A stretch of 64,000 bases of DNA from DTU015 sp964406505 (GCA_964406505.1 CAYORX010000002.1:1-64000), one strand, 5' to 3'; positions 18,182-28,017 are shown, counted from the stretch's first letter. The notes: a model not told the origin generated them from the sequence alone. Translations and numbers: made by a program.

Positions 18182-18211
18182 CTACAAAACATAGTTGTAG
18201 GGTTTTTGGGT
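18182..18211 (+). terminator. Weak intrinsic terminator after the pspC/liaF-like pair
   Basis: CTACAA (18182-18187) pairs with TTGTAG (18195-18200), followed by GGTTTTTGGG. The stem is short and the T-run interrupted, so it is probably a modest terminator. Confidence 0.4.
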
Positions 18212-18305
18212 ATTTTGTCCGCTTAATGGTTATATTACGTTTAGAGATTTTGGGGCATGCCTCTTAAACCATTTAACCAAAAACCAAAGGTGGCACAAAA
18301 TATTT

Positions 18306-20465
18306 ATGTTGATAGGAGTACCTAGGGCTTTAGGATTTTATTATCTATTTCCTTTATATAGGACGTTTTTAGACGAACTGAAAATCGATTATATCGAAAC
18401 TAATGCTACAACTTTAACTGATTTACACAATCTTAAACTGTGTCCCACTGATGAACCGTGTATTTCGACCAAAACAGCTTTTTCCCATGCGGCTGCGCTT
18501 CTCAACAAGGGTGTAGACGCCTTGTTTGTCCCAACCGTCATATCTTTAGAATCTAAAAACTACTGCTGTCCGAAGTTGATGGGTTTACCCTCGATGCTCA
18601 AGGCCGGTTTTAGCCTTACTGATTCTGAACTGATAAGCCCCGTAATTAATGTTAAAGATGCTCGGACCACTTGGCCTTTGACTTGGATAAAAGCAGCAGA
18701 GGAAATGGGTGTTAAAGATGTTCGACGAAGTGGTAGGGCTTTACAACAAGCGGTTAAGGCATGGAAACAAGCAGAAGAATATATGTCCAAATTTAAGGTA
18801 CCCTTAAATTATTTATTAAATGATAAAAAATTTACCATGGAGAAAAATTCGACAGCCATACGAGATAAATTTTCTATGACTGCTGTAATGGGGCACGCAT
18901 ATTTACTCAATGATTGCTTTGGAGACCCGATCATAAAATACATATCTTCAAATGGTCCCATTGTGCTGTCTGAAATGATACCTAAGCATAAATCAAGAAA
19001 ATATCTTGCGACTATTTTTGAAGGCGAAATGATGTGGTCCAATGAAGGTCATATCCTTGGCTCTTGTTTGTATCTGATTCGAAACCGAAAAGTAGGCAGA
19101 GTGATATTAGTTACAGCGTTTTCTTGTGGGCCTTTATCCATAATTGAGAACTATGTTATATCAGAGGCTGATAAATACGGTATTCCTTTGTTGTATTTAT
19201 CTATAGATGAACATACAGGTGAGGCTGGACTTTTAACAAGGTTGGAGGCATTTATGGATTCGTGCAAGGCTAGGCAAACCAGCAAGGCTGACATTAAGAA
19301 CAAAATTTGTAGATCATCAGAAGTCGCTTTACCCTCTGCTTGCATTTCATCATCAGAACCCGTCGTCGGAATCGTTACTATGGGGCATCTTGATATATCT
19401 TTGTCGACACTCATGAATAAATTAGGTGTGGATGTGGAAATTGCCGGACCTTTATCCGATGATATGGTTAACGCCGGAAAAGAACTAGCCCCCGAATTTA
19501 TTTGTTACCCTATGGTAACTTTATTAGGGCAGATGAGGTCTCTAATAGAAAAAGGCGCCTCAAAAATCATTATGGTTCAAGGGAAGGGAAAATGCCGTTT
19601 AGGTTGGTATGCCCAGATTATGGAGCAGATTTTGCGCAAGGCAAACTATTCTGTCGAGGTAATAGCGTTTGATTCCCCGTTTCCACTGTACAGCCATGCC
19701 AAAAAGTTTATCGATAGGTGGAAACCCATTTTAGGGACGCCTAAAATTACAGCGATCATAGAAGCAGTAATGGTGGCACTCCAAAAACAGGTTTTACTTG
19801 ACAAATCTTTAGATATTCTTAGAGAGATAAGGGCGACGGAAAAGATAAGGGGTATGGGGGACCAAATTCATCGGGAGTTCTTGAACCAACTGCGCGAAAC
19901 TTTGCATCTAACTGATTCCAAAAAGGTTTTCGAACGGTACAAACGGGATATGGAACAGATCCCGAACACATCTCAACGAGCGTTGAAAATAGCTATTGTT
20001 GGTGAAATTTATGTAGTAAATGAACCTGCAGTTACCAAACACACTGAAAAAATATTGGGTTCCCTTGAACAAAGAGTTAGGGTCTACAGAGAATTGAGTG
20101 CTACAAGCTGGCTTAACTGTCGTATCTTTAAAACTCCTAAAGCGCTGCGGCAATATAACAAAGTAATAAAAGCGGCTCGAAAATATCTTTCTGTGGATGT
20201 TGGGGGACACGGGCAAGAATCTGTTGGTGAAGTTGTATTGGCAAAGGCATCAGGTATGGATGGGGTGCTGCACTTGTTCCCGTTTACATGTATGCCAGAA
20301 ATAATTGCGCAAAGCATTCTTATTAAGGTTGCAAGTGATTTGGATCTGCCTGTATTGTCTCTTATGATTTCTGAACAAACTGGTGTTGCCGGGATTCAGA
20401 CAAGACTCGAAGCTTTTTGTGATTTGTTGGAGGGTAGAAAGAAAAAAATAGCTGAAGTATTGTAA
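18306..20465 (+). CDS. Acyl-CoA dehydratase activase-related protein (DUF2229 plus second dehydratase-like half)
   Basis: Two related halves in one chain of 719 residues. Residues 1 to ~330 match DUF2229 'CoA enzyme activase' proteins (start LIGVPRALGFYYLFPLYRTF; CPTDEPCISTKTA; end LSIDEHTGEAGLLTRLEAF). After a ~30-residue linker, residues ~355-719 match the companion subunit usually encoded separately (CYPMVTLLGQM; VQGKGKCRLGWYAQ; ending HLFPFTCMPEIIAQS and MISEQTGVAGIQTRLEAF). The two closing segments resemble each other, suggesting an old duplication. Such proteins accompany the ATPase activator of 2-hydroxyacyl-CoA dehydratases, but no dehydratase alpha/beta genes are here. Conserved cysteines (LCPTDEPC, NYCCPK, GKCRLG, FTCMPE) could hold an Fe-S cluster. 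The ATP-binding activase follows 27 bp downstream. Confidence 0.82.
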   Translation: MLIGVPRALGFYYLFPLYRTFLDELKIDYIETNATTLTDLHNLKLCPTDEPCISTKTAFSHAAALLNKGVDALFVPTVISLESKNYCCPKLMGLPSMLKAGFSLTDSELISPVINVKDARTTWPLTWIKAAEEMGVKDVRRSGRALQQAVKAWKQAEEYMSKFKVPLNYLLNDKKFTMEKNSTAIRDKFSMTAVMGHAYLLNDCFGDPIIKYISSNGPIVLSEMIPKHKSRKYLATIFEGEMMWSNEGHILGSCLYLIRNRKVGRVILVTAFSCGPLSIIENYVISEADKYGIPLLYLSIDEHTGEAGLLTRLEAFMDSCKARQTSKADIKNKICRSSEVALPSACISSSEPVVGIVTMGHLDISLSTLMNKLGVDVEIAGPLSDDMVNAGKELAPEFICYPMVTLLGQMRSLIEKGASKIIMVQGKGKCRLGWYAQIMEQILRKANYSVEVIAFDSPFPLYSHAKKFIDRWKPILGTPKITAIIEAVMVALQKQVLLDKSLDILREIRATEKIRGMGDQIHREFLNQLRETLHLTDSKKVFERYKRDMEQIPNTSQRALKIAIVGEIYVVNEPAVTKHTEKILGSLEQRVRVYRELSATSWLNCRIFKTPKALRQYNKVIKAARKYLSVDVGGHGQESVGEVVLAKASGMDGVLHLFPFTCMPEIIAQSILIKVASDLDLPVLSLMISEQTGVAGIQTRLEAFCDLLEGRKKKIAEVL

Positions 20466-20492
20466 AAACAAAACGAGATAGGCGCGGATATT

Positions 20493-21536
20493 TTGAAAAA
20501 TAATAAAGATGTTTCTATCGGTGAAGAGTGTAAAGATCTATTTTTAGGTGTTGACGTGGGTAGTGCGACGACCAAAATAGTACTTATATGTTCCCGTGGC
20601 GATGTCATATTCGAAGAATACTTAAGGAATGACCAAGGCCCTATTGTAAGTATCCAGACTGGGTTTCGGTGCCTTTTGAAAAAGAATTTGGTAGACTCCA
20701 TAAAAATGGTGGGTACTACTGGTTCGGGTAGACATCTTGCCGCAGTTATAATCGGAGCAGATACCGTGAAAAACGAAATATCCAGCCATGCAAAAGCCGC
20801 TTCGTTTATGTTCTCAGATGTGGGTACGGTAATAGACATAGGCGGGCAAGACTCTAAGATAATTTTTTTCCGGGATGGTTTGCCCGTAGGTTTTAATATG
20901 AACAGCGTATGTGCAGCGGGCACAGGTTCATTTTTGGATCACCAAGCATCTAGGTTAGGAGTTACAATTGAAGAGTTTGGACAGTTAGCTTTAAAGTCTG
21001 GTTCACCTGCTCGAATTGCCGGGAGATGTGGGGTTTTTGCTGAATCCGATTTGATACACAAACAACAGCTTGGATATAGAAAAGAAGATCTTATTGCTGG
21101 TTTATGTCTCGCGTTAGCTACTAATTACATGACGAATGTAGCAAGGGGAAGAGCGATATTACCAAGAATTTTATTTCAAGGTGGAGTGGCTGCTAACTCG
21201 GGGATGCTCTGGGCACTTACACAAAAGATTGGATTAGAGATTACAGTGCCACCACATTTTAAAGTGATGGGTGCTTGGGGGGCAGCATTGTTTGCTAGGG
21301 ATAGGTATATAGAAACCCGGGGCACTAGTTGTTTTAGACAGGTAGAAAAGATCGCTTCTTTAAAAGCCCATAGTAGAGGATTTGTATGTGAAGATTGTGG
21401 AAACGCGTGTGAAATACAAGAGATTTTTGTCGATGGTGTACTTTCGGCAAGGTGGGGCTCGCGATGCGGTAAATGGGATGATTTAACATCTAGGCCGAAA
21501 TTTCGAACTTCCTTAAACACTATAGCTTCCAAGTAA
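20493..21536 (+). CDS. Acyl-CoA dehydratase activase (BadF/BcrA/HgdC-type ATPase)
   Basis: ATPase of the ASKHA fold that feeds electrons at low potential into 2-hydroxyacyl-CoA dehydratases or benzoyl-CoA-reductase-like enzymes through a bridging [4Fe-4S] cluster. Motifs: FLGVDVGSATTKIVLI (phosphate 1), VIDIGGQDSKII (phosphate 2), NSVCAAGTGSFLDHQA (cluster Cys near residue 140) and AGRCGVFAESDLIH (second cluster Cys). The fold ends with FQGGVAANSGM. Residues ~295-340 add a Cys-rich tail, CEDCGNACEI...SRCGKW, absent from HgdC and typical of stand-alone activases. TTG start after a weak AGATAGGCG. Operonic with the preceding gene; the dehydratase partner must be elsewhere, or the pair has another role. 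Confidence 0.87.
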   Translation: MKNNKDVSIGEECKDLFLGVDVGSATTKIVLICSRGDVIFEEYLRNDQGPIVSIQTGFRCLLKKNLVDSIKMVGTTGSGRHLAAVIIGADTVKNEISSHAKAASFMFSDVGTVIDIGGQDSKIIFFRDGLPVGFNMNSVCAAGTGSFLDHQASRLGVTIEEFGQLALKSGSPARIAGRCGVFAESDLIHKQQLGYRKEDLIAGLCLALATNYMTNVARGRAILPRILFQGGVAANSGMLWALTQKIGLEITVPPHFKVMGAWGAALFARDRYIETRGTSCFRQVEKIASLKAHSRGFVCEDCGNACEIQEIFVDGVLSARWGSRCGKWDDLTSRPKFRTSLNTIASK

Positions 21537-21644
21537 TATCTTCGTGTTAAAAATCATTTTAATGAATGCTCTGACACCCTATGATAAGATTGCAATTAGC
21601 GGTTGATAATCATTTTGTAAAGTGCGCTATGCTGGGGGAGAATC

Positions 21645-22820
21645 ATGTTAAAGATCATTCATACTGCTGATATTCATGCAGGAAAACCACTGTCACTTGG
21701 ATTAGATAAGCAAAAGCGATATATAAGGCGGCGAGAAATCGAAACTGGGTTATGGCGAATAATTGATCTTGTAAAGCAAGAAAATGCCCACATTTTGCTT
21801 ATAGCTGGAGATATGTTTGAGCATTTTTATACACGGTCATCTTGGGTTAAAGATGTTGCATTATTGTTCGCCACTATACCTTGTACTCAAGTGTTTATAT
21901 CGCCTGGCAATCATGATCCTTTATTACCCGATTCTCTTTATCATAGCGTGAAATGGCCGCAGAATGTGACCATATTTAAGTCACATGGAATTACAAAAGT
22001 ATCATTAGAGATAAACGAAGTAAAAATCGATATATATGGATTTGGATGGCCTAGTGCTTTGCATCGCAATGCTTTGCTAGAAAATTTCAAAGTAAAGCAT
22101 CTCGATCATTTCAACATAGTTTTGTTACATGGTGACTTAACAGAGAGTTCAGCATACCTGCCGATACGAACAAAGCATATTGCTCAGTCGGGGGCAGATT
22201 ATTTCGCACTTGGACATATACATGTACCATCTATCACTAAGATAGCTAATTCGACTGTGATTTACCCCGGTTGTCCTGAACCGCTAAGTTTTGGCGATGA
22301 GGGGAAGCGTGGTGTATATTTAGTTACACATGACATGGAGGCGAAAAGAATTAAAGGTGTTTCTGGTATTTCTGCTGAATTTGTGCCCATAGCCACGCGT
22401 GCCGTAAAAACCGCAACGGTTGATTTGTCTTTAATTGATACTGGTGAGCAATTAAGAAACGCTATACTTTCTGTGGCACCGGATTCTATACGTCGAAAAC
22501 ACTTATGGAAGCTAATACTTAAGGGTAGATTGAGTCCCGAGATTGGATTAGACCTTGTAGCTTTAAATCACGAGTTCAGCGACGAATTCTTTTGTCTTCG
22601 TTTTGTACCTGAATTTGTTACGGATTACGATTTGGAAGTGTTAATGCGCCCGGAGAATCAAAGTTTAGAAGCAAGGTTTGTTCAAGCGTTAGTTAAACAC
22701 AAACAAAACGCGCAAGTAAAAGGTGATTTTGATGAAGTCGATATTGCGACTAGAGCTTTACATTATGGACTTGATGCCCTAAGGCAAGGCGAGATCATAA
22801 GCAAGAGGAGGCTCGATTGA
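21645..22820 (+). CDS. yhaO: Metallophosphoesterase, YhaO/SbcD-like DNA repair nuclease
   Basis: Mre11/SbcD-type Mn-dependent nuclease subunit. The five metal-site blocks are present: HTADIHAG (residue ~6), IAGDMFEHF (~57), SPGNHDPL (~88), LLHGDLT (~165) and LGHIHVPS (~190). 391 residues, the size of Bacillus YhaO. ATG after GGGGGAG. It is followed directly by the SMC-like ATPase partner, with a 1-bp gap; the pair forms an exonuclease complex for DNA-end processing. Gene order is the conserved yhaO-yhaN one. Confidence 0.9.
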   Translation: MLKIIHTADIHAGKPLSLGLDKQKRYIRRREIETGLWRIIDLVKQENAHILLIAGDMFEHFYTRSSWVKDVALLFATIPCTQVFISPGNHDPLLPDSLYHSVKWPQNVTIFKSHGITKVSLEINEVKIDIYGFGWPSALHRNALLENFKVKHLDHFNIVLLHGDLTESSAYLPIRTKHIAQSGADYFALGHIHVPSITKIANSTVIYPGCPEPLSFGDEGKRGVYLVTHDMEAKRIKGVSGISAEFVPIATRAVKTATVDLSLIDTGEQLRNAILSVAPDSIRRKHLWKLILKGRLSPEIGLDLVALNHEFSDEFFCLRFVPEFVTDYDLEVLMRPENQSLEARFVQALVKHKQNAQVKGDFDEVDIATRALHYGLDALRQGEIISKRRLD

Positions 22821-22821
22821 C

Positions 22822-25644
22822 TTGAAAATTAAGGGTCTATTGCCTAACGCATTTGGCAAGTTTCATGCAAAACAGCCTATCTTGCTGGAAGATGGACTCA
22901 ACATAATCGTAGGAGACAATGAAAGCGGTAAATCAACGCTTGCCTCATTTATTATTGGTATGTTTTACGGTTTTAAGAAGGAAGGGCTTATTCGTATTTC
23001 CCGAACCCCCGAGTTTGAAAGATACAGACCTTGGTTTGCCAAAGAATATAGGGGTATTATCACATATGAATCAGAAGGCACAGTCTATCGGGTAGAAAGA
23101 TGGTTTGATCCGGATATCATAAAAATCTATAACGATACGACTGGAGAAAATATAACTCATAAGTTTACTCAAGATTCTCGCAAAGAATACAATTTTGCAC
23201 AGACGCATTTAGGGCTTTCAGCTAAAGAGTTTCGTAATACTATTTGGATAGGGCAACTTGCGAGCGCACAAGATGAAGACTTGGGCTTAGAAATTCAGGG
23301 CAAATTGGAAAATATCCTTCAGGGCGGCGAGGAAGATGTTCCTTTTGCCAAGGCGCTTTCGGTTTTGTATCGAGAAATAGGAAAGATTCAAACACCTCGC
23401 AGTACACGAGCCAAATTAGATATTATACAAAATCAAAAGGCGGAACTAGTTTTTGAACTTAACGAAGCTAAAGTTAGAGAACAGCAAATACGGAATAAAC
23501 TTGTAACTCTTCTTAAAGTAAAGCAAGAAGAAATCGACTTAAGCGAAACAGTGAGTAGATCGTCACAATTGGTAGATATGATGCGAATTGCTTTGCTTAA
23601 AAAAACTATGTGTCAAGCACGTGAATTAGAACAAAGAATCAGCGAACTCCAAGATCGTCTTGTTTCAATGGAGTGGGCGAAATCTATTCCAGCAAACCTT
23701 CCGTATGACCTTCCAAAATTAACCCAAGACTTAACTAATGTGGATATACGTATCCAGGAAACAAAAACCGTTATTAAAGACTTAACTCAGGAAGAAGAAA
23801 GTTTAAAAGAACGCTTTGCAAAATATGAGTCTACTATCGTCGCGGAACTTACTCAAGATCGGGTATCCGCTTTGCATTCTCAATATCTTACATGTAAGGC
23901 CGGTGTAGCCAGGGCGGAAAGGCATGCTAACGAAACCAGGAAAGTGCTTCGAGATCTAGAAGAACAAGCTAAATCCCTAACGATTCCTTGTGAAACAACT
24001 GGGCAGGATTTACTCGCAACGGCTGAAAGCCTTCAAAGCATAGTGATGCTTGCAGAACGGGAAAAATCAAGGTTGGATATGGAAGTAGAAAAAGCTAAAA
24101 CGGGAATGGCTCATGCTCAGTCGGCAACGACAGGTGGTTGGTTTTACGCACTTTCTTTGGGAATGCTAGGGATCGCTATAGCGCTTACGATCATAGGGTT
24201 GCCTTTAGCATCTATTGCGTTCGGAATTTCTATAGTGGTTTTCGGCATTGGAACTTATCGTCAAAGGAAAGCCTTATCCATAAAGGCGCAAGCTGAAGAC
24301 AAATATAATCTTGCTGTAAACAAAGTGAATGCTCAATCTATAAAAGTTGATGATGCCAAAAGAACCCTAAAAGATTATTTACGAACGCAAAACGTTAATT
24401 CTGTGGAGAAATTACGTCTTCAGGTGCAAAACACAATAGATTTTAATAGGCGCTTGATTAATGCAAAGGATAAATATGATTTAGCTCACAGATATTGGTA
24501 TGAGACCTCACAAGAACTAGCTGAGGTTGAAAAAGAGCTTACAGCGGTTTTAGTTGATTCACGGTGTCTAATTCGTGGTCAAGCTATAACTGGCAAATCT
24601 GTAATTGATTTAAAAACTAAGTTGCGTGAAGTGATTGATTTAAAATCGAAACTTGAGAATGTGAATCGCCGCCGTCAAGAATTTCAAAAAGCACTTTTGG
24701 AAACTAAAACTCGAAAGGAAAGTTTGGAGCGAACAAAACGGTCATTATTAGACGCAGCAGGGGTTTTATCATTAAAGAGGCTCCAGGATATGGTAGTTGT
24801 CAACCGAAAATATGTTGACGAGAGCAAAACATTGGAACATTTGAAAGAAAAACTCGAAACTGTTTTATCTGGAAGACGGATTGAAGAGATCGAACGAGAA
24901 GTTGATCAAAGCACCATAAGTTCGGAAAGTATTGCAGATTTAGGCCAAGTGTCTGAAAAATCCTTTCAAGATGCGCAAAAGCAACTAGGATTGTTACAGA
25001 AGCAACTTGGCGAAATTAAGGGATCTAGGGCTTCCTTGGAAAAGGAAGTTATTTTGCGTCAAAGAAAAGGTCGCACTGTTTGTGACATACAAGAAGAACT
25101 GGATCAAGTTATCGAAATAGAGGAAGAACTCATTCAAGATAATAAAGCGTTATCATTGGCGCTGGAAACACTTCAAAAATTATCAAAAAATTTGCGGCGT
25201 GAATTTGTTCCTATGATAAACCAAAGAGTGGGGCAAATTCTGAAACAAGTAACATGTGGTAAATATGTTGATGCTCGAGTGTCTCCAGATCTTGATTTAA
25301 ACATAATTCATCCTAGGCGTAAAACTCAGACACCCATTGGCGGTCTTTCATGCGGCACCATTGATCAATGTTATTTTGCTCTTAGGGTAGCTGTTGCGGA
25401 AATAATTACTGCGAAGCCGACTTTTCCTTTTTTCTTCGACGATTCATTTGTTTTGTACGATGATAGAAGGCTTGAGGGCGCACTCAAGGTTTTGTCAGAA
25501 ATATCTGCAAAGCATCAAGTTTTATTGTTTTCATGCCGTGGAAGGGAACTCTTCTTAGCAGATAATCTCAAACTACCCTATAACGTGGTAGACCTTAATC
25601 GTTTGGATAACAGTCATTTTAATCAATCAATTGGTTTGGTGTAA
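22822..25644 (+). CDS. yhaN: AAA/SMC-like ATPase, YhaN/SbcC-like
   Basis: Partner of the metallophosphoesterase. The N-terminal Walker A is GDNESGKSTL (about residue 32-41), followed by IIGMFYGFKKEG, the YhaN subgroup form. Long coiled coils flank a central hydrophobic hairpin (about residues 439-475), a YhaN peculiarity in place of SbcC's zinc hook, suggesting membrane attachment. The C-terminal lobe has the signature-like GGLSCGTIDQCYFALRVAV and Walker B PFFFDDSFVLYD. 940 residues. TTG start with AGAGGAGG about 11 bases upstream, inside the end of yhaO. The 3' end overlaps the convergent glycosylase gene by 18 bp. Confidence 0.9.
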   Translation: MKIKGLLPNAFGKFHAKQPILLEDGLNIIVGDNESGKSTLASFIIGMFYGFKKEGLIRISRTPEFERYRPWFAKEYRGIITYESEGTVYRVERWFDPDIIKIYNDTTGENITHKFTQDSRKEYNFAQTHLGLSAKEFRNTIWIGQLASAQDEDLGLEIQGKLENILQGGEEDVPFAKALSVLYREIGKIQTPRSTRAKLDIIQNQKAELVFELNEAKVREQQIRNKLVTLLKVKQEEIDLSETVSRSSQLVDMMRIALLKKTMCQARELEQRISELQDRLVSMEWAKSIPANLPYDLPKLTQDLTNVDIRIQETKTVIKDLTQEEESLKERFAKYESTIVAELTQDRVSALHSQYLTCKAGVARAERHANETRKVLRDLEEQAKSLTIPCETTGQDLLATAESLQSIVMLAEREKSRLDMEVEKAKTGMAHAQSATTGGWFYALSLGMLGIAIALTIIGLPLASIAFGISIVVFGIGTYRQRKALSIKAQAEDKYNLAVNKVNAQSIKVDDAKRTLKDYLRTQNVNSVEKLRLQVQNTIDFNRRLINAKDKYDLAHRYWYETSQELAEVEKELTAVLVDSRCLIRGQAITGKSVIDLKTKLREVIDLKSKLENVNRRRQEFQKALLETKTRKESLERTKRSLLDAAGVLSLKRLQDMVVVNRKYVDESKTLEHLKEKLETVLSGRRIEEIEREVDQSTISSESIADLGQVSEKSFQDAQKQLGLLQKQLGEIKGSRASLEKEVILRQRKGRTVCDIQEELDQVIEIEEELIQDNKALSLALETLQKLSKNLRREFVPMINQRVGQILKQVTCGKYVDARVSPDLDLNIIHPRRKTQTPIGGLSCGTIDQCYFALRVAVAEIITAKPTFPFFFDDSFVLYDDRRLEGALKVLSEISAKHQVLLFSCRGRELFLADNLKLPYNVVDLNRLDNSHFNQSIGLV

Positions 25645-26301
25645 GCATAGGACGAACCGCCACAAATAGTGTTTCGCATCGCCAGCGTAGTCAATCCCTA
25701 TCCGGGGAGTTTTTAGTATTTTGTGCTTCCGTGCTATTTTCCATAGTTCCGGATGTTTTGCGACATAGAGATCACCATCTACAACGTTAGTTTTATTGTG
25801 TTGTCTTCCAATCCCCATTGCTTGACACAGTCTCCCGGGACCAGTGGCCAAAGGCAATTTGCCTTTCCTTCGTTTATGCATGATTTGTTTTCCCAATACC
25901 GGTTTTAAAGATCTTATTAACACTCCATGCGGAATTTCTTTTTGAAATGTGACGATGTTAAAGCAATGGTGTATCCCGTAGATAAGATATACGTATGCGG
26001 TTCCCGGTGACCCGTATAGGGCTTCATTTCGTTCAGTTCTGCGCATATCATATGCATGGCATGCTTTATCTTCGGGGCCTGCATAGGCTTCGGTTTCTGT
26101 AATAATACCAGCAGTAAGCCCGCCATCAGATTTGTGAATAAGAAGTAGCCCCAATAAATCAGGAGCTACTTTTGGAGCCGTTCGAGCAAAAAAATTTGGT
26201 GGAACCGGCTCCGCTCGTTGAACGACTCCCAAACCAATAGCATGTTCCATGCTGAATTCGCAATTTACATTTTTGGACCTGTACTGTACTTGTTTTTTCA
26301 T
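25627..26301 (-). CDS. DNA-3-methyladenine glycosylase (AAG/MPG family)
   Basis: Base-excision repair glycosylase for alkylated purines and hypoxanthine. It matches the mammalian-AAG-type family: FFARTAPKVAPDLLG, the catalytic Glu in TETEAYAGPEDKACHAY, the intercalating loop region GTAYVYLIYGIHHCFNIVT, and ATGPGRLCQAMGI. 224 residues, of which the first ~35 are extra; an internal ATG at 26250 is an alternative start. No clear ribosome site is visible at either. The 3' end overlaps yhaN on the other strand, an arrangement of two DNA-repair genes. Confidence 0.92.
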   Translation of the reverse strand: MKKQVQYRSKNVNCEFSMEHAIGLGVVQRAEPVPPNFFARTAPKVAPDLLGLLLIHKSDGGLTAGIITETEAYAGPEDKACHAYDMRRTERNEALYGSPGTAYVYLIYGIHHCFNIVTFQKEIPHGVLIRSLKPVLGKQIMHKRRKGKLPLATGPGRLCQAMGIGRQHNKTNVVDGDLYVAKHPELWKIARKHKILKTPRIGIDYAGDAKHYLWRFVLCLHQTN

Positions 26302-26451
26302 ATAGGTTAAATGTGAAAACAGTCTTATGAATAGTTTAAAGTTACTAAGTTTACGGTATCATATATGATTCTCAATGCAAATTATATCATGACGGTAATT
26401 ACAGAGCCGTAAGCAAAAATACGCCAAAAAATTTGGATGGGGGCGATTTTA

Positions 26452-26841
26452 ATGATGAAGAATAATCAAAGAATATCTGCCATTTTAAATGACCTAGGAA
26501 TAATATACTCCAACTCTCAAAATGAGCAAATCAAAACCAAGACAGACGGGCCGAGCCCTATGGATATGCTTTTAATGTCTGTTGCCGGTTGTAGCGGGCT
26601 GACGCTGAAATCTTTGTTAAGTCGTGATGGCTATACACCTAAAAAGTTGCAATTGCATATCGAAGGAATAAAAAATGACAAACGGCCACGCAATTTTAAA
26701 GAGATTGTAATTATTTATGATGTTGAGTGTGAAGAATTAACCGATAAATCTTTGGAAAAATATCTTAATATAACTGAAAGAACATGTCCGGTTGTTCAAT
26801 CACTTAACGCACAAACCCGTGTGATGTACACTTTAAATTAA
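26452..26841 (+). CDS. OsmC family protein
   Basis: Small redox protein of the OsmC/Ohr fold; family members reduce organic hydroperoxides with a Cys pair. Visible blocks: GPSPMDMLLMSVAGCSGLTLKSLLSRDGY (first Cys region) and ITERTCPVVQSLNA (second Cys), the usual two-cysteine pattern. About 129 residues. The ATG at 26452 follows GGGGGCGATTTTA; the in-frame ATG at 26437 lies within that ribosome site. 39 bp upstream of the thioesterase gene, probably co-transcribed. Confidence 0.9.
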   Translation: MMKNNQRISAILNDLGIIYSNSQNEQIKTKTDGPSPMDMLLMSVAGCSGLTLKSLLSRDGYTPKKLQLHIEGIKNDKRPRNFKEIVIIYDVECEELTDKSLEKYLNITERTCPVVQSLNAQTRVMYTLN

Positions 26842-26880
26842 GAGTGCTGTTACGATAAACGATCATATCGGGGTGATTTC

Positions 26881-27294
26881 ATGGAAAGGATTCCAATTGG
26901 AACAAAAGGCATTAAAAAAGCCAAGGTCTCTTTAGAGACTTTGGCTTCATCGATCGGAAGTGGAACAGTTGACGTATTATCTACGCCAAATTTACTACTG
27001 CTTATAGAAAAGGCTTGTATTGAGGCCATCAAAGAATACTTAAATGATGGTGAAACCAGCGTTGGAACATTGGTACACATTAGGCATTTGTCGGCTGTAC
27101 CTCCAGGTCTTGAAGTTACGGCAACCGCTATTTTGACCGAAATTAAAGGCAGAAAACTTGTATTTGATGCTATAGTTTTTGATGAATTTGAAAAGATAGG
27201 CGAAGGTGTTCACGAAAGATTCTTAGTCAACGAAGAAAAATTTTCCGCAAACGCCCTCAAAAAATTAGATATCCACAAGGGGAAACACATATAG
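26881..27294 (+). CDS. FlK-like hotdog-fold thioesterase
   Basis: 137-residue single hotdog domain resembling the fluoroacetyl-CoA thioesterase (FlK) family: GSGTVDVLSTPNLLLLIEKAC, GETSVGTLVHIRHLSAVPPG, and GEGVHERFLVNEEKF. The Thr in VLSTP and the Glu/His in the second and third blocks correspond to the family's catalytic triad as I recall it. The natural acyl-CoA substrate is unknown; most bacterial members have nothing to do with fluoroacetate. ATG after CGGGGTGATTTC. Confidence 0.85.
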   Translation: MERIPIGTKGIKKAKVSLETLASSIGSGTVDVLSTPNLLLLIEKACIEAIKEYLNDGETSVGTLVHIRHLSAVPPGLEVTATAILTEIKGRKLVFDAIVFDEFEKIGEGVHERFLVNEEKFSANALKKLDIHKGKHI

Positions 27295-27506
27295 CGTCGA
27301 ATAGCTTATAGCCGGCCTATATATGGTGCGAACAAACGTTTAATACAGAAATGGTAAATGTTGCAGCATGGTTTCAAAAGCTAATATAATGTTTTCCGGC
27401 TTCTGTTTCACGGTAGAATTGTTTATTTGTCTGAAGGCATTACCAAATTTAACCGGCGTTAGGGCAGTAAGAATGCGAGGTAAAATGTTTGCTGAGGTGG
27501 TAAGAT

Positions 27507-27971
27507 TTGAAGTGTCCTTTTTGTGGGTATCTTGATTCAAAAGTGATAGAATCCCGTACTACCGACGAGATGGCTGCTGTAAGAAGAAGACGAGAATGTC
27601 CTGATTGTGGTCGTCGGTTTACCACTTACGAACGCATCGAGCAACAGCCCTTAATCGTTATTAAAAAAGACGGTACAAGGGAATCTTTTTCAAGGCAAAA
27701 AATACTTATGGGTATGCTTAAGTCATGTGAAAAAAGGCCCATATCTCTTGAACTTCTCCAGCAGGCATCTTTTAAAATTGAGAAAAGAGTGAGGGAAAGT
27801 GAAAAAGACGAAGTCACATCCTCACACATAGGGGAACTTGTCATGGAGAAACTTAAAGTGATCGATGATGTTGCCTATGTAAGATTTGCATCGGTATATC
27901 GGGAGTTTCGTGATGTAGATGGTTTCAGGCAAGAAGTGGAACGTATTTTGTCGGAAAAAGGGCAATATTAA
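27507..27971 (+). CDS. nrdR: Transcriptional repressor NrdR
   Basis: ATP/dATP-sensing repressor of ribonucleotide reductase genes. N-terminal zinc ribbon with CPFCG (residues 3-7) and CPDCGRRF (31-38), then an ATP-cone from about residue 49 (VIKKDGTRESFSRQKIL). 154 residues, standard size. TTG start after GAGGTGG. It sits 46 bp upstream of the class II reductase gene, its expected target; I could not assign a pair of NrdR boxes with confidence in the 27295-27506 gap. Confidence 0.96.
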   Translation: MKCPFCGYLDSKVIESRTTDEMAAVRRRRECPDCGRRFTTYERIEQQPLIVIKKDGTRESFSRQKILMGMLKSCEKRPISLELLQQASFKIEKRVRESEKDEVTSSHIGELVMEKLKVIDDVAYVRFASVYREFRDVDGFRQEVERILSEKGQY

Positions 27972-28017
27972 AAAGGTTCGCCCGCCTATATCTTAAGTAA
28001 CTTTGGGAGGATGTTCC

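Noticed and set aside
20396..20923. 175-residue open frame on the minus strand
   Set aside because: Antisense across the junction of the two activase genes; no domain and composition of a reverse frame.
21575..21615. Fur-box-like TTGATAATCATTT before yhaO
   Set aside because: Only one half of the motif is present and the gene is not an expected Fur target.
27295..27506. Possible B12 riboswitch or NrdR boxes before nrdR-nrdJ
   Set aside because: No B12-box or paired NrdR box that I could support.
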